Counted from the stretch's first letter, positions 24,665-35,322 are shown. The stretch: 64,000 bases of DNA from Spatholobus suberectus (GCA_004329165.1 CM014733.1:59125108-59189107), one strand, 5' to 3'. The notes: generated by a model from the sequence alone, not told the origin. Translations and numbers: made by a program.

Positions 24665-26033
24665 ATGGGAAGAAAGAGCCATGATAAAGGGTTACAAGAT
24701 TTGAGCCATTTCTCTGGAACTGGAAGTATTCACTCCTTTAACAACTGTGAAGGGGAACAAAATTTGAGGTCGACAAAGATTCACAGTTCTAGAAAGATAG
24801 TACGTTCCTTTAACAACCTATCTGGCTCACAAACTATCGGTCCTCGTGTAGAGATTAACTGTGTCGACAAGAACTCTGATGAAGGGAGAGGGATTTATGG
24901 CGAACACAACAACGTCAGTGACGGGGATCGTTCGGCTGTAACAAATCCCAACGACTCCTCCTTTAGATCTCAATTAATTGCTGTAATTGCAACTGTTTTT
25001 CCTTGGATGAATGTGAAAGAAAACCCTGACTCCCACTCTGGAATTGATCGGTCCTTCAACAACGAGGGAGGAGTCCAGAATATCAGTTGTATAACTGTCA
25101 AGGTGAAGGAAGGACGTATGAGGTATGTAAATGTGTTTTTAATTTTATTCTGGGACCAATGTTTTTACTCTATTTAACTACTTCGGTCTAGTTTCTGTTT
25201 GACACTTGTTAAATTGTATATGAAGAGTTACAAGCAATGGATTAAGGATTGGTCTAAGGTAATTAGTTTAGTTCAATTAATTGACATCAAATCCTGTTTC
25301 ACAATATCCGTTCAAAGTATTGTTATTGCGAACAGAGAAAATGAGATGAGGGATTAAGGTCGAGAGGACTAGGGTTTCAGTGTAGAAACTGAGACTCGAT
25401 CTGAACTACCAAGAATTAATAAAGCATATCATTAGAGCCAGTATTTCCAACACCAAATATACAATTAATAATACAAGAAAGATGAAATCATATATAAAAT
25501 GCATGAATTAATATTTTTTAAAATATAATTTACATGCCACACACATATAAAACTTCGTTATTTATTTCAGCCAAAAAAAAAAACTTTGTTATTTACAATT
25601 TTGATATATTACATATTTTTTTATATAAAGGAAACAAGTGGAGAAATCAAACATCAGCATGCCAGGAGGGAGCAATGATGAGCATAGAAAAACCAGTAAG
25701 TCTACCCAACACGACAACCACAGCCTCAATACGGCCGCCACCAATAATCCCAGCGGCACCGCCAATCTTGTACCTGTCCATGTATACTCCTTTAACAACT
25801 GTGGAAACGGGCCACAACGTTTCAGCGGCACAACGATTGAGAGTGTTACTCAAAAATGCTTTAACAACTGCAGCTCAAAATCACAAACTATCACGAAAAC
25901 AGAGATTTACTGTGGAGGGATTTCTAGCGAGTGCAATGCCAATGACAACTATATAAATGTTGAATCCTTCAAAGTGGAAAACGGATCCCAAAAGTTCGAC
26001 AATACTAATATTTACGGACAACATATGGGGTAG
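24665..26033 (+). CDS. two-exon gene for an FNN-repeat protein of unknown function
   Basis: I do not recognise this family. Exon 1 is 24665-25122 and exon 2 is 25631-26033; the intron (GTATGT...AAAG) is phase 2 and the frames join exactly, giving 286 residues. The start context is good (A at -3, G at +4). Six degenerate copies of a roughly 20-residue motif, about S-F-N-N-C-x-G-x-Q-x-I/F-x-x-T-x-I, lie at residues 22-41, 46-66, 128-148, 203-224, 228-249 and 262-283. The alternating pattern suggests beta-strands, perhaps a repeat-built beta fold; that is inference. The rest is polar, rich in Ser and Asn, with one short hydrophobic stretch (about 102-116). There is no signal peptide. The coding DNA is less AT-rich than its surroundings. 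It is the only uninterrupted, spliced, non-transposon gene candidate here. Expression is unproven. Confidence 0.55.
25123..25630 (+). other. phase-2 intron of the FNN-repeat gene
   Basis: The donor is AG|GTATGTAA and the acceptor TTTTTTTATATAAAG|GA, after a T-rich tract. AT-rich composition and exact frame joining support real splicing. Sequence homologous to this intron is found again after exon 2 (26040-26067 and 26434-26662) and at 33460-33618. Confidence 0.55.
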
Positions 26034-26067
26034 TCATGTCATTTGTCTATGTGTTTTTAATTTTACA

Positions 26068-26433
26068 TTATTTTATGGTATAGAATAATTATACTTCTAC
26101 ACCTCCACAATACAAACATCTCGCTGATGTTATCATGTGTCTATTTCTTCTTATCACGTATCTTTTTTCTCTCTAATTGTCTAGTAAGATGGGTGTGTAT
26201 CTATCATTTTCATTTTCCTTTATAGTAAGAGTTAAGCCTATATATATGAAAAAATATACTTGGACACCCGAAAGATGTCTACGCCTAAAGAGAGATAGAA
26301 ATAAATAAATAAATAATTGATATGATAGGTAATGTAATGTGACAAGAAGAGAGAAATAGAAAGTAGTCAATGGAGTGTTTATATTTTTAGGGTATTCAAA
26401 AATCAGGAATCTCTCTCTCTACATATATGTATG
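26068..26433. mobile_element. probable MITE inserted in the duplicated intron sequence
   Basis: Compared with the intron of the FNN-repeat gene, about 370 bp are extra here: similarity stops after TTTTTAATTTTACATT (about 26067) and resumes at CAGGGACCAACG (about 26436). Its AAAAAATATACTTGGACACCC stretch resembles the end of the foldback element at 34115-34480 when complemented. Exact ends and duplication were not resolved. Confidence 0.4.
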
Positions 26434-26662
26434 TTCAGGGACCAACGTATTTATTTTATTTAATTACTTCCGTCGTTTCAGTTGTGTATGATAAGTTATA
26501 ATAAGCTGTGGACTCATTAAGGATTCATTTAAAATTAGTTAGCTTCAGTTCAATTGAGATCAAATCGTGTTTCAAAAAATCCGTTCAAAGCATTGGTCTT
26601 GTGAATGGACGAGATCAGATGACGGATTAAGGTGAAGAAAACTAGGATTTCAATGGAGAAGC
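26434..26662 (+). repeat. duplicated 5' part of the FNN-gene intron
   Basis: This segment aligns along its whole length with 25143-25415 of the intron (GGGACCAAYG..., then AAATCCGTTCAAAG-like, then ATGAGGGATTAAGGT-like, then CTAGGRTTTCA). It lies directly downstream of exon 2, in the order expected if an exon-plus-intron unit was duplicated. The hAT element at 26671 cuts it off. Confidence 0.7.
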
Positions 26663-27186
26663 ATATCAGCCAGGCGGTCCTGATATTTTATAGGTCCTAG
26701 ACAAAATAATAAATAAGGGTCCTTTACATATAAGCATTTGAAAATGCAAACATATATTACATAAAAAAATAGATACATAATTTAATTAAAAATAATATAT
26801 TTTATTACATTAAACAAATAACATAATTTTAACAAATATCAAAAAGATGTATTATACTTTTCATTCAATTTACTTCTATACTATTGTCTATCATCAACAA
26901 AATATTATTGTCTTAAATTAAATCTTACATGTATTTTTACTCTTTATTAATATACTAACTTTTGGTTTTATCTAGTATTTTAGCATGTGCATGGCAAAAG
27001 TTAAATATTTACTTTTATATGATTATAATTATAATTCATAATAAATAAATATTTTTAAATTTTTAAATTATATTATTATTGAAGTTTATAATAAATAAAT
27101 ATTTTTAAATATATAAATTATATTTTAGATTTATGATAAATAATTTAAATTGTGATATAATATTATTTTTAAATTAAAACGAGCAT

Positions 27187-27234
27187 ATATATATATGTAT
27201 ATATATGTATATATATATGTGTGTGTGTGTGTGT
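27187..27234. repeat. AT/GT microsatellite
   Basis: ATATAT runs broken by GTAT change into a GTGTGTGTGTGTG run just before the foldback MITE. Confidence 0.85.
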
Positions 27235-27235
27235 A

Positions 27236-27763
27236 GGAAACGTTTCAAATGAGAAATTTTTACAATGAGAAAATGGAAACTTTTAATGATAACTCTTAGA
27301 TCATAATTAAAACAAATTTGTGACTGAGATTAAAACCTAATTAATCACCTCTTATGAGACCATCATTATCACTGCCTCCATCACCACTACCACCATCGTT
27401 GCCACCACCGCTAGGCGATGGTGGTGGTGGTGGTGACAATGGCGGTGGTGTTGACGATGGTGGTGGCAACAGTAGTGATGGTGGCTATTGTTGTGAGGGC
27501 AGCGACGACATCGGTGGTGGTAATGACAATGGTGATGATGACAGTGGTAGCAGTAAAAGTGGTGGCAGTGGTAGTGGAGACGGCGATAGCAACAATGATA
27601 GTGGTAGTAGCGACAGTTGTGGAGGTAGATACAATGGTGGTCTCATAAGAGGCGTTTAATTGAGTTTTAATCTCAACCGTTCATTGTTTTTAATTGTAAT
27701 CCAATGGCAACTATTAATTGTTTTCATTTATCACTTTAAGAAGTTTTTTATTTGAAACACCCC
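27236..27763. mobile_element. foldback MITE with a GGT-rich centre
   Basis: Inverted repeats of about 130-150 bp bound it: GAAACGTTTCAAAT...GAGATTAAAACC...CCTCTTATGAGACCA on the left, and the complement on the right (TGGTCTCATAAGAGGCG...GAGTTTTAATCTC...ATTTGAAACACC). The centre (about 27365-27640) is a degenerate GGT/GAT trinucleotide run. Its open frame would give only Gly, Asp and Ser, so I do not call it a gene. Confidence 0.65.
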
Positions 27764-28338
27764 TATATATATAAAGACGAATGGAGGGTAGTTTGAAATG
27801 ACTGAAAGAGATATTTTTTATCTAACTATGAAAAATGTGTGAAATGCACCTTTCACGAAAAGAAGAAAAGGTGTTAGAAAATCTCTAATTGAGAGAGTGA
27901 GGGCTTCACTATCCAAGTTATAGATCTTGAATTGATGTGTAGGAGTAGATTTCTCTATAGTTTAAGTTTTATTTTGTATATTTTATATTGTTAAAAAAAT
28001 AGAAACTTTAAGTCTACACATTATCATATACCCACTACGTGTTTATTTGTCATAATGAGCTAGAAATTTATTTAACATGAACTTATGAATGTAATACATC
28101 ATAAAAAAAAACTAACAATTAAGAGAATAGTACTTTGTAATCACATGTCACATTTTTATTTAAATATAAAAAGGGAGACATGATAAGAGATAGTAATTTC
28201 AATTTATTTTAAAAAATAAGATAGAAAAAATTATCACACAACTATATAACTTCTTTTTAACTTTTTGTGCCCCTCTCAGCCATGGGCCTTAGGTCATTGC
28301 ACCTCTAGACTAGTTTTACGGCTAACCTTGATATCAGC

Positions 28339-28606
28339 CAACATAAATCTTTGCATCTTGGTCTCCTTTCATTCTTTAAGTTCAAACTTACCAATACCAA
28401 CTGAAGGAAAAAAAAAGTCTTAAAATGAGAAAGGAACTAAACCTATTATGTGCATGTTTGGATTGTCATTTGAAAGCCTCTGAACGAAAGTTTGCACATT
28501 CCAAAGCAGCAAAAAGAAAAGCAACTACCTTGTGTCATTGAAGCAAATGTAGGTTATATTCAACATAACTTTTCCAAACACACCCTTAGTCTTATTGGAT
28601 CTAGAC
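28339..28606. other. short spacer between hAT copy 1 and the Cassandra element
   Basis: No gene or repeat structure is recognised here. Confidence 0.5.
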
Positions 28607-28611
28607 ATAAA

Positions 28612-29015
28612 GGTAATATCCCAGGCGCTGACAAGGGCAAAGAGTGATCACTAATGCAAAAGAGATGAGGCACGGACAAGGAGTGGCTCCTAGCAAGTTT
28701 TCAATGGAAAGGACACATGAATGAATCGAATCCACACTAAAATGAGAGGGATCCAAAGGCTATAAAAGTATAAGATTGTATAGTTAAGGATAGCTTAAAG
28801 GAATTAATTATTACTACTTACACAATCAAGATGCATCTACTTTTTATCACTTAAGAACTCTATAGTTAAGCGTGCTTGACTTGGAGCAATTCTAGGATGA
28901 GTGACCTCCTAGAAATTTTCTCAAGAAGCGTGTGAGTGAAGACAAAACACATTGAGAAGTCTTGTGTTAATTTATAGGGATAGTCGTTAATCCTGAAAGT
29001 GGTCAGGTATTCATA
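28612..29015 (+). repeat. 5' LTR of the Cassandra element
   Basis: It starts GGTAATATCCC (canonical TGTAACATCTC in the other LTR) and ends TATTCATA. The 5S-like core lies at 28852-28921. Confidence 0.75.
28852..28921 (+). promoter_or_regulatory. 5S-rRNA-like Pol III promoter domain, copy 1
   Basis: AGTTAAGCGTGCTTG, the 5S A-box region, is conserved exactly, followed by CTAGGATGAGTGACCTCCT, close to the 5S internal element and C-box. It is not a functional 5S gene because the 5' third does not match. Confidence 0.7.
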
Positions 29016-29086
29016 AATGGTATCACAGCAGAGCCTCTCCTAATATGGTGTGGTTCAAGAACGAACCAAGCAGAAGCTGGTGGGCA

Positions 29087-29497
29087 TGTAACATCTCAAG
29101 CTTTGATGAGGGTAGGGAATGATCGTCAATGCAAAAGAGATGAGGCACGAACAAGGAGCGCCTCCTAGCAAGCTTCCAACTGAAGGGACACATGAATGAA
29201 TCAAATACACACTAGAACAAGAGGGATCTAAAGGCTGTGCAGGTATAAGATTGTACAATTGATAATAGCTTAAAGAAATTAATTAGTACTACCTATACCA
29301 ACAAGATGCATCTACTTTTCGGTAGCTTATCACTTAAGAACTCCATAATTAAGCGTGCTTAACTTAGAGCAATTCTAGGATGAGTGACTTCTTGGGAAGT
29401 TTCTTAAGAAGCATATGAGTAGGGACAAAGCAAGCTGAAGAGTCTTGTGTTGATTTATGGAGATAGTTGTCGATCCTAAAAGTGACTAGGAGTTACA
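29087..29497 (+). repeat. 3' LTR of the Cassandra element
   Basis: It starts TGTAACATCTCAAG and ends GGAGTTACA, with canonical TG...CA ends. The 5S-like core is at 29335-29401. Confidence 0.8.
29335..29401 (+). promoter_or_regulatory. 5S-rRNA-like Pol III promoter domain, copy 2
   Basis: AAGAACTCCATAATTAAGCG, then GATGAGTGACTTCTTGGGAAGT. It retains GGGAAGT, lost in copy 1, but has changes in the A-box. Confidence 0.65.
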
Positions 29498-30846
29498 GTA
29501 AACCTTTGGTAACTCAAAGAGAACACTAATTATGGTCGAAATCAATTATTTCCTAACTATAAGGGAATTTGGTGACTAGAATATGATAGAGTAATTATCT
29601 TATCTTATTATATTTGGTTGTTTTTTGTGTCAATAAGTTATAATAACCTTATCTTACACTTTATTCTATCTTATTAATTCAGTGTATTTCTTATTCTAAA
29701 GGGAGATCTGTAACAACCCAACCGTTGCTACTAAACAACCCTACTGAACATACACCACATATACCTTATCAGGTGAATAAAATCATATAATATCCGGATA
29801 TGAGTCATACACATCAACTGAGAGATCCACTTATCCCTCCTGGTACCATACATGCATATCTATATATTTGTCATCATCATATCATACACAACAATGGGAT
29901 AACACCAGCCCATATCAAACATGTCAAAATATACATCACCGAGAAAACTAAATACAAAACTCACTCCCTATAGCTAGTTAATCTATACAATCCCATCAAA
30001 AAAATTATAATGAAATTGAACCATAACTAAAGCAACAAAACTTGGCTTTCCTAAGCCAAACATCTCCAGCTCTCGGCTCCATCCTCAGCTTTGAGTTGCT
30101 GAACCCACGGAAGCCTCATCATCTGCTCCGACGCCATAAGACGTGATCATCACAGGCACATCAGCACAACAGCAACAATAGGACAACGAACAACAACGAA
30201 ACATGGCAAGGGTAAGCTTACTAAAACAATGGTGTAATATATAATCATGGAAATCATCAACAATTCACAATATTCAATCACAAGTATATGACACACCATC
30301 ATATATCCAGAGCTCTCAACATCTACATACAGATGTACATATATAAAGCATTCATTTACATGGCAACGAGTTCTCAATCCAGAACTCCATATCACAACCA
30401 ATCCATCATAACCATGTTAATGCATGATGACATGACTCTCAAGAGATTTACAACATATCGAGCGATCAGCCAGGTCGTCTCACCCCCCTACTGTGGCCTA
30501 TCTAAGCACCATTCAGGGATTGCCAAATTCTGATCTGCAGATAAACTTAGTGGTTTGTCAGGATAAGTGTATGTGGGTGGTGGCTTACCGTGACACAAGG
30601 CTTGCATCACCTTGGCCTCCTACGGAGTCGCCCATCCATTCATCTCCGAAGGCCCATCGTCAGCTGCTCCATGTCTTATCTAGTACTAGGTTGGAGGCCC
30701 ATTTGAGTTCCAACTCTGGTCACCATCCAACTTATGTGCCTACTCGCACCACAGCATGAGGTCCATCGTTAGCTACCTCAGCCGCCAACTATGCATGAAT
30801 GCATGTACTACATACCATCAACCACTCAACCACAACCAATAAATAT

Positions 30847-30851
<5 letters not shown>

Positions 30852-30888
<37 letters not shown>
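30852..30888. repeat. TA microsatellite
   Basis: About 18 uninterrupted TA units inside the solo LTR. Confidence 0.9.
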
Positions 30889-30889
<1 letters not shown>

Positions 30890-31425
30890 ATACAACCAGT
30901 GGCAAAGAGGTCCATCGTCAACTACCTCACACAGCCACTCAACATCCATCAACACCATACCGGCCCTAAACCGGCCTCAATCATAATCAACAAGTAAGGC
31001 CTTATCTAAGCAGCTCACCTTGTGAGGAACAATATCATACAAGACAAGCGGATGTTCTATCTAAGCAACCTTCCATTTCAATGACATTCCAACAATCAAT
31101 TCATAATTTAAAACCAAGACCCTCTTTGAAAACCATTTGAAAGATAGGTAAATCCGAAAATTTACAAAAAATCTTTGGAACAATTCGCTTCTTTAATTTA
31201 AAGAAAGTCATATCCCAACTAGACAACTCTCCATGATTCTCAAATAGAGCTTTTGAAAATGTATAATACTCTTTTTATATGAGTATTTACAAAATACTTC
31301 GCGTTTTGAAATGAAAATTGCGAAATCTTAAATGGTACATTCAGTTCTGAAATAACAAATTATGTACTGTAGTAACAGATTATGTACTGTAGTAAAAATG
31401 CATCAGAATTCATTTTTCAGCAGGG

Positions 31426-31601
31426 ATAATCGATTATGGGTTTCCATAATCGATTATTTCCGAACTAACATCAGAAGAAATTTTTTTAAAACTCAGATAA
31501 TCGATTATCAAAGTCCATAATTGATTATTTCCCAAACAAAATCATGAAAACAACTTCTAGAACTCTAGATAATCGATTATGTGATCCCCATAATTGATTA
31601 T
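31426..31601. repeat. cluster of six ATAATCGATTAT palindromes
   Basis: The 12-bp palindrome ATAATCGATTAT, or ATAATTGATTAT with one change, starts at 31426, 31446, 31497, 31517, 31569 and 31590. This gives three pairs with 20-21 bp between partners and 71-72 bp between pairs. Confidence 0.9.
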
Positions 31602-32500
31602 CTGCGACAAATTTTTTAAAAAATGCGATTTTTTACGGAACAACTCAAGCTTTTCAACCAAATAACTTAGATTTTCGAATCAATGGTGTTCCAACAACAT
31701 CAATCTACCTCAACCAAGTTCATACACATCAGATTACACAACAAATTCAACATTTCATCACAAAATCATCAATTTCTCATCCAAATCTCAAAATTTTCCC
31801 CCAAAACCCATTTTCACCCAAAACTAACGAAAATGGCAACATCCACAGAGATTCAACTAATTATAAGGCAAGAAATTAGCATACCAACAGTTATTAACAC
31901 AAAACAACTGATTTGTAAGCTTCCCTTACCTCTAAAAGTCTCCGAATCCGAATTTAGGTTCCTTGAGAATCCGATGTTCTTGAGCCAAATCTAGCTAGGA
32001 TCGTTCCTTTCCTTGCCATAATTGCTAAGTCAAGCTCAAACCTCGTTTATACTTCCACAAACTCAATAATTTCTAGAGAGAGGTAGAGAGAAAATGAAGA
32101 GAAGAGAAAGAAAGAAAAGGGAAATGAGGAAGGAACCCCTTCCTTCACCTTATATATATGACTCCTCTGGCACTCTCACATGGACTTTTGGCTAACTGAG
32201 GCCCAAACCTCACCACATCACTCCCCTTATCTCAAAACTGCTTTACTCAACTGTTTTTCTCTCAAAACTCAACATCACACTCACAGCATACTCACATTGG
32301 CTCAAGCACATATATCTAGTTTCCTAAATTCAAATTGGTATTTCAAACAAACAACACCAAACCATCACTACATACAACATACCATGCATAACAACAATTC
32401 ATTTATTTCTTTTAATCACCTAGATTATATATTAAATTTCCACTTTTTAGTTATTAAAACACTTAATCACGCATTAGGAAAAACAGGATGTTACAAGATC

Positions 32501-33459
32501 AAGGTAAGTTAGGAAGCAACGAGACAAAATAGAATCTCTCTTATATATTATATAATATATAAATAGATATAATATTATGTATAATATATACATAAGATTT
32601 ATATATAATAATATAATATATATAGTAATATATATTAATTTATATTTGTAATATATATATATATATAATAATTTTAACATGTAAATTTAAAGCATATTAT
32701 TAAATAAATATTGAAAACTAAATATTATTAGTCAAAAATTTTAAAAGAAAAATATTTGAATAATTATTATAATTTTTAAAATCTTATTTATTTTTTATTA
32801 TTTTAAGAAAATTAATTACATAAATAAAAAATGGCATAATTTAGTTAAAATTATATATATTTTTTATAAATTTTATAATTTGTAAAAATTAAATTAAATT
32901 AAAAGTTACCTTTCAAAAAATTATAAGTAATTTTAACAATACAGTAATTTTGTTATTTGAATATAGTTTATATCTTATCCTATCATTCTTTGTCCATGTC
33001 AAATACAAGACAGAACAACACAATAATATTATCTGGTATGTATCAAACATTGTATAGGATTAAAGTTTGTAACCCACTCTTATCATATACTGCTCTTTTC
33101 CTCCTCTCGTATCATATCATATCTTGATCACGAAATAGATCCTAAGAGCTTATGAGTGGCATTAAGATTCAAATATTGAAGAAAAAAGGCCTTTTTTTTT
33201 TTTTTTTACTAAATTAGCCTAATTTAATTTTAAATTTACCAAACTAATGTAAATTTTAAAAGTTTTACTAATTTAGAATAGGATTTTGATTTTTTTTTCA
33301 CTCACTTTCTCTTACATTAATTCTCTTTCATCCTCTTTTTCTTTTTATCTTTCTTTTCATTTTCCACCCCTAATCAACTGTTACATTTTTCACATTTTCT
33401 CACTTTTTTTAAATCTCTTTCTTTATTTCACTTGTTTCCCTTTAAAATAAGTCATACAC
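32501..33459. other. AT-rich spacer
   Basis: TATATA-type runs dominate 32540-32680, followed by T-rich and A-rich tracts. No gene is seen. Confidence 0.6.
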
Positions 33460-33618
33460 TTAATATACAATACAAGAAAAGTGAAATCATATATAAAATC
33501 TATGAATTAATTTTTTAAATATAATTTATATACCACACGCTTATATTTGCTATTTATAATTTTTATATTCCATAATTTTTACATAAAAGAAATAAGTGGG
33601 GTATCTCAAATACGACTT
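33460..33618 (+). repeat. duplicated 3' part of the FNN-gene intron
   Basis: It aligns with 25457-25655: AATACAAGAAA-type start, GTGAAATCATATATAAAAT, AAATATAATTTATATACCACACGC, and the acceptor-like ACATAAAAGAAATAAGTGG. The last bases match the first bases of exon 2 (GAAACAAGTGG). After about 33618 the similarity stops and no FNN motif follows. Confidence 0.65.
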
Positions 33619-34114
33619 ATTTATTTATAAATAAAATAATAAATTGTATGTCTACCTTTTTACATCATTTACTTTGGATATTCATGTGTCCAATTGCGAG
33701 TGTTGCAAGACTTTACTATTTTGTCAATACTGTTAGTTAGCTTCTGTGTAGTTTGTTACTTAGTTTGGCTAGCTGTCGTATGATTTCCAGTATCTTCCAT
33801 TAACTTTGTCCTATAAATGCAAGCATATACGGTACTCTCTCACCATACTTTTGAATGATAGATTTTCATCAAATGCATATGACAGCCATTCTTTCTTTGG
33901 TTCCTCCTTCCCTTTCATCTCCTATATATGGACTTGGTTCTTTCTTTATCATCTCTGAATTCTGAGAATGATCAAACAGGAAGTCAAAGTATATGCTTCC
34001 TTATTTTTAATTCGTCCTTTGCAATAAAGTCTGACAAAACAAGAAACAAAAAGAAAGCGAGCCAATAAAAACTATATCGAAGTTGGATATGAATGAAATT
34101 TTCATAAAAAAATG
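33619..34114. other. spacer of unknown origin
   Basis: It is less AT-rich than its surroundings and contains TATA-like TCCTATAAATGCAAGC near 33810. It could be a remnant of an LTR or promoter. No open frame of note. Confidence 0.3.
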
Positions 34115-34480
34115 AGTAATGATTTTTAGACATCCCATTTTTTCAAGGATAAAACTTAGATATAGTTTTATATGTACTGTTAGTGTTATTCTTCACTCAC
34201 AATTGAAGTTTCACTTTGGTAAGCCGCGTAATAAAGAATTCCATTAAATGTCAACTTAAATATTGAGATGAAACTTTAATTCTGATTGAAGAACAGTATC
34301 AACAGTACATATAGAACTATATCTAAGCTTCTTTTTTTTAAATACCCCATCAACACCTCTCATATTTCTCTCTACCTATCTCTTTCTATCACATTATATT
34401 ACTTATTATACTTATACTTTATTTTTTTCTCTCTCACTAAGTGTTGAATAATATTTGGCGTGTCTAAAAATTATTTTTGT
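34115..34480. mobile_element. foldback MITE pair
   Basis: The inner inverted repeat is about 60 bp: CTTAGATATAGTTTTATATG...GAAGTTTCA (34150-34215), with its complement at 34270-34334. An outer pair, AATGATTTTTAGACA and TGTCTAAAAATTATT, lies near 34120 and 34460. It reads as one MITE inside another, or one long foldback element. Confidence 0.55.
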
Positions 34481-35322
34481 AAAAAAATATACCCAAAGTA
34501 AAACTATAGGCTATTGACTAAAGTAAGTAATTAAGAAAAACCCTTTCTAAGGCATAAGCTATTATGCATAAGTTTTTAAAAAATTTTACAACATAAAAAG
34601 ACCTTTTGGGTTTGAATGCATGTTCTTCACTTTTACATATTTTATATTAACTTTTTGACTAAATTACGCTTACACTCTAGTGTTTTTTTTTCATATTGCA
34701 CTCTGATACTCCTTCGTTATTTGACACTACTTTGGGCCCCTTATTTAAATGGTGTTACATAACATTTTTGTTTTTTTGTCTGACAAAAATACCCTTTTTT
34801 TATTGGTAATTTTGGATAGCAAATATTTTTTCTTTACTCTTTATTCTTGAAATCACTTGTAATATTTAGACACAAGAAAATTTGAGATATTCAAGGAGAG
34901 TTGTTGCTTTCACAACTCTTGGAAGGGCCCTTTTTGGTGATTCTGTTTTTTCCCTTTGGTTTTTGTAATGAAAATTGATTCATGATTGACACTAACAATT
35001 AATTCATGGTTTGTATAAGTAACGTAACTTAACAATAAACAATCCTTATTCCAAGCTCAAAATGCAATTAAAAGAAGAGGAAAATTAATAGAAAAAGGGA
35101 AGCAAAAAAGGCACCAAGGGTCAATATTACCATAAAAAATTCCCATAAAATAAATCACAAAAGTTGAAAAACCCTAAAAAACCACAAACTCATATTTGAA
35201 AAACCAAGCAGACATGGAACGAGTTGGAGGCCTTGTTGAACGATCTAAAAAACCTAATAAGAGGTCAGCCTCATTGAACAGAATGGAGACATCCAGTTGC
35301 TACCAATGTGGTAATGGAAGAT

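Larger units (their letters stand above)
26968..27945. mobile_element. AT-rich element nested in hAT copy 1
   Basis: The hAT copy at 51.35 kb lacks this segment: there, TACTAATTTTTAATTTTAATT runs directly into TCTATAATTTGAG. Here CTAGTATTTTAGCATGTGCATG begins the insert. Its CTAGTATTTT start, AATAAATAAATA blocks and TATATATAAAG match the element at 11793-12200. Borders are approximate, since the right side up to 27945 is inferred only from the hAT comparison. Confidence 0.4.
26671..28330. mobile_element. non-autonomous hAT element, copy 1, with nested insertions
   Basis: An 8-bp target-site duplication ATATCAGC flanks it (26663-26670 and 28331-28338). The left end is CAGGCGGTCCTGA; the right end complemented starts CAAGGTTAGCCG, consistent with degenerate hAT ends of CAGGGNNGGCC type. 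A second copy lies at 51352-52763. No transposase is visible. An AT-rich element (26968-27945) and, within that, a foldback MITE are nested in it. Confidence 0.7.
28612..29497 (+). mobile_element. Cassandra-type TRIM retrotransposon with 5S-rRNA-like LTRs
   Basis: Two direct repeats of about 404-411 bp (28612-29015 and 29087-29497) enclose only about 70 bp. The inner segment starts with a methionine-tRNA-type primer site, TGGTATCACAGCAGAGCC at 29018, and ends with a purine tract, GCTGGTGGGCA, before TGTAACATC. Both LTRs contain a stretch matching the 3' two thirds of plant 5S rRNA (AAGAACTC..AGTTAAGCGTGCTTG..GGATGAGTGACC). This is the hallmark of Cassandra elements. Flanks ATAAA and GTAAA (28607-28611, 29498-29502) fit a slightly mutated duplication. 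It encodes no protein and would need enzymes from other elements. Confidence 0.85.
29709..32495 (-). repeat. solo LTR, 2787 bp, of a long-LTR retrotransposon
   Basis: It has perfect inverted ends (TGTAAC...GTTACA) and a perfect 5-bp duplication AGATC (29704-29708 and 32496-32500), with no gag-pol inside. Solo LTRs arise by recombination between the two LTRs of one element. Orientation is set to minus because, read that way, TATATATAAGG (near 32145) precedes a CT-rich leader, and because the start then reads TGTAACATCC, like the candidate LTR at 61067. It holds a TA microsatellite and a cluster of ATAATCGATTAT palindromes. Confidence 0.85.

Noticed and set aside
27354..27659. Open frame encoding a Gly/Asp/Ser-rich protein
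   Set aside because: It is a trinucleotide-repeat loop inside a foldback MITE, open in two overlapping frames.
28852..28921. 5S rRNA gene
   Set aside because: Only the 3' two thirds match and the segment lies in both LTRs of a Cassandra element.
31683..32512. Two plus-strand open frames of about 105 codons
   Set aside because: They lie inside the solo LTR, and the second runs across its terminus and duplication.
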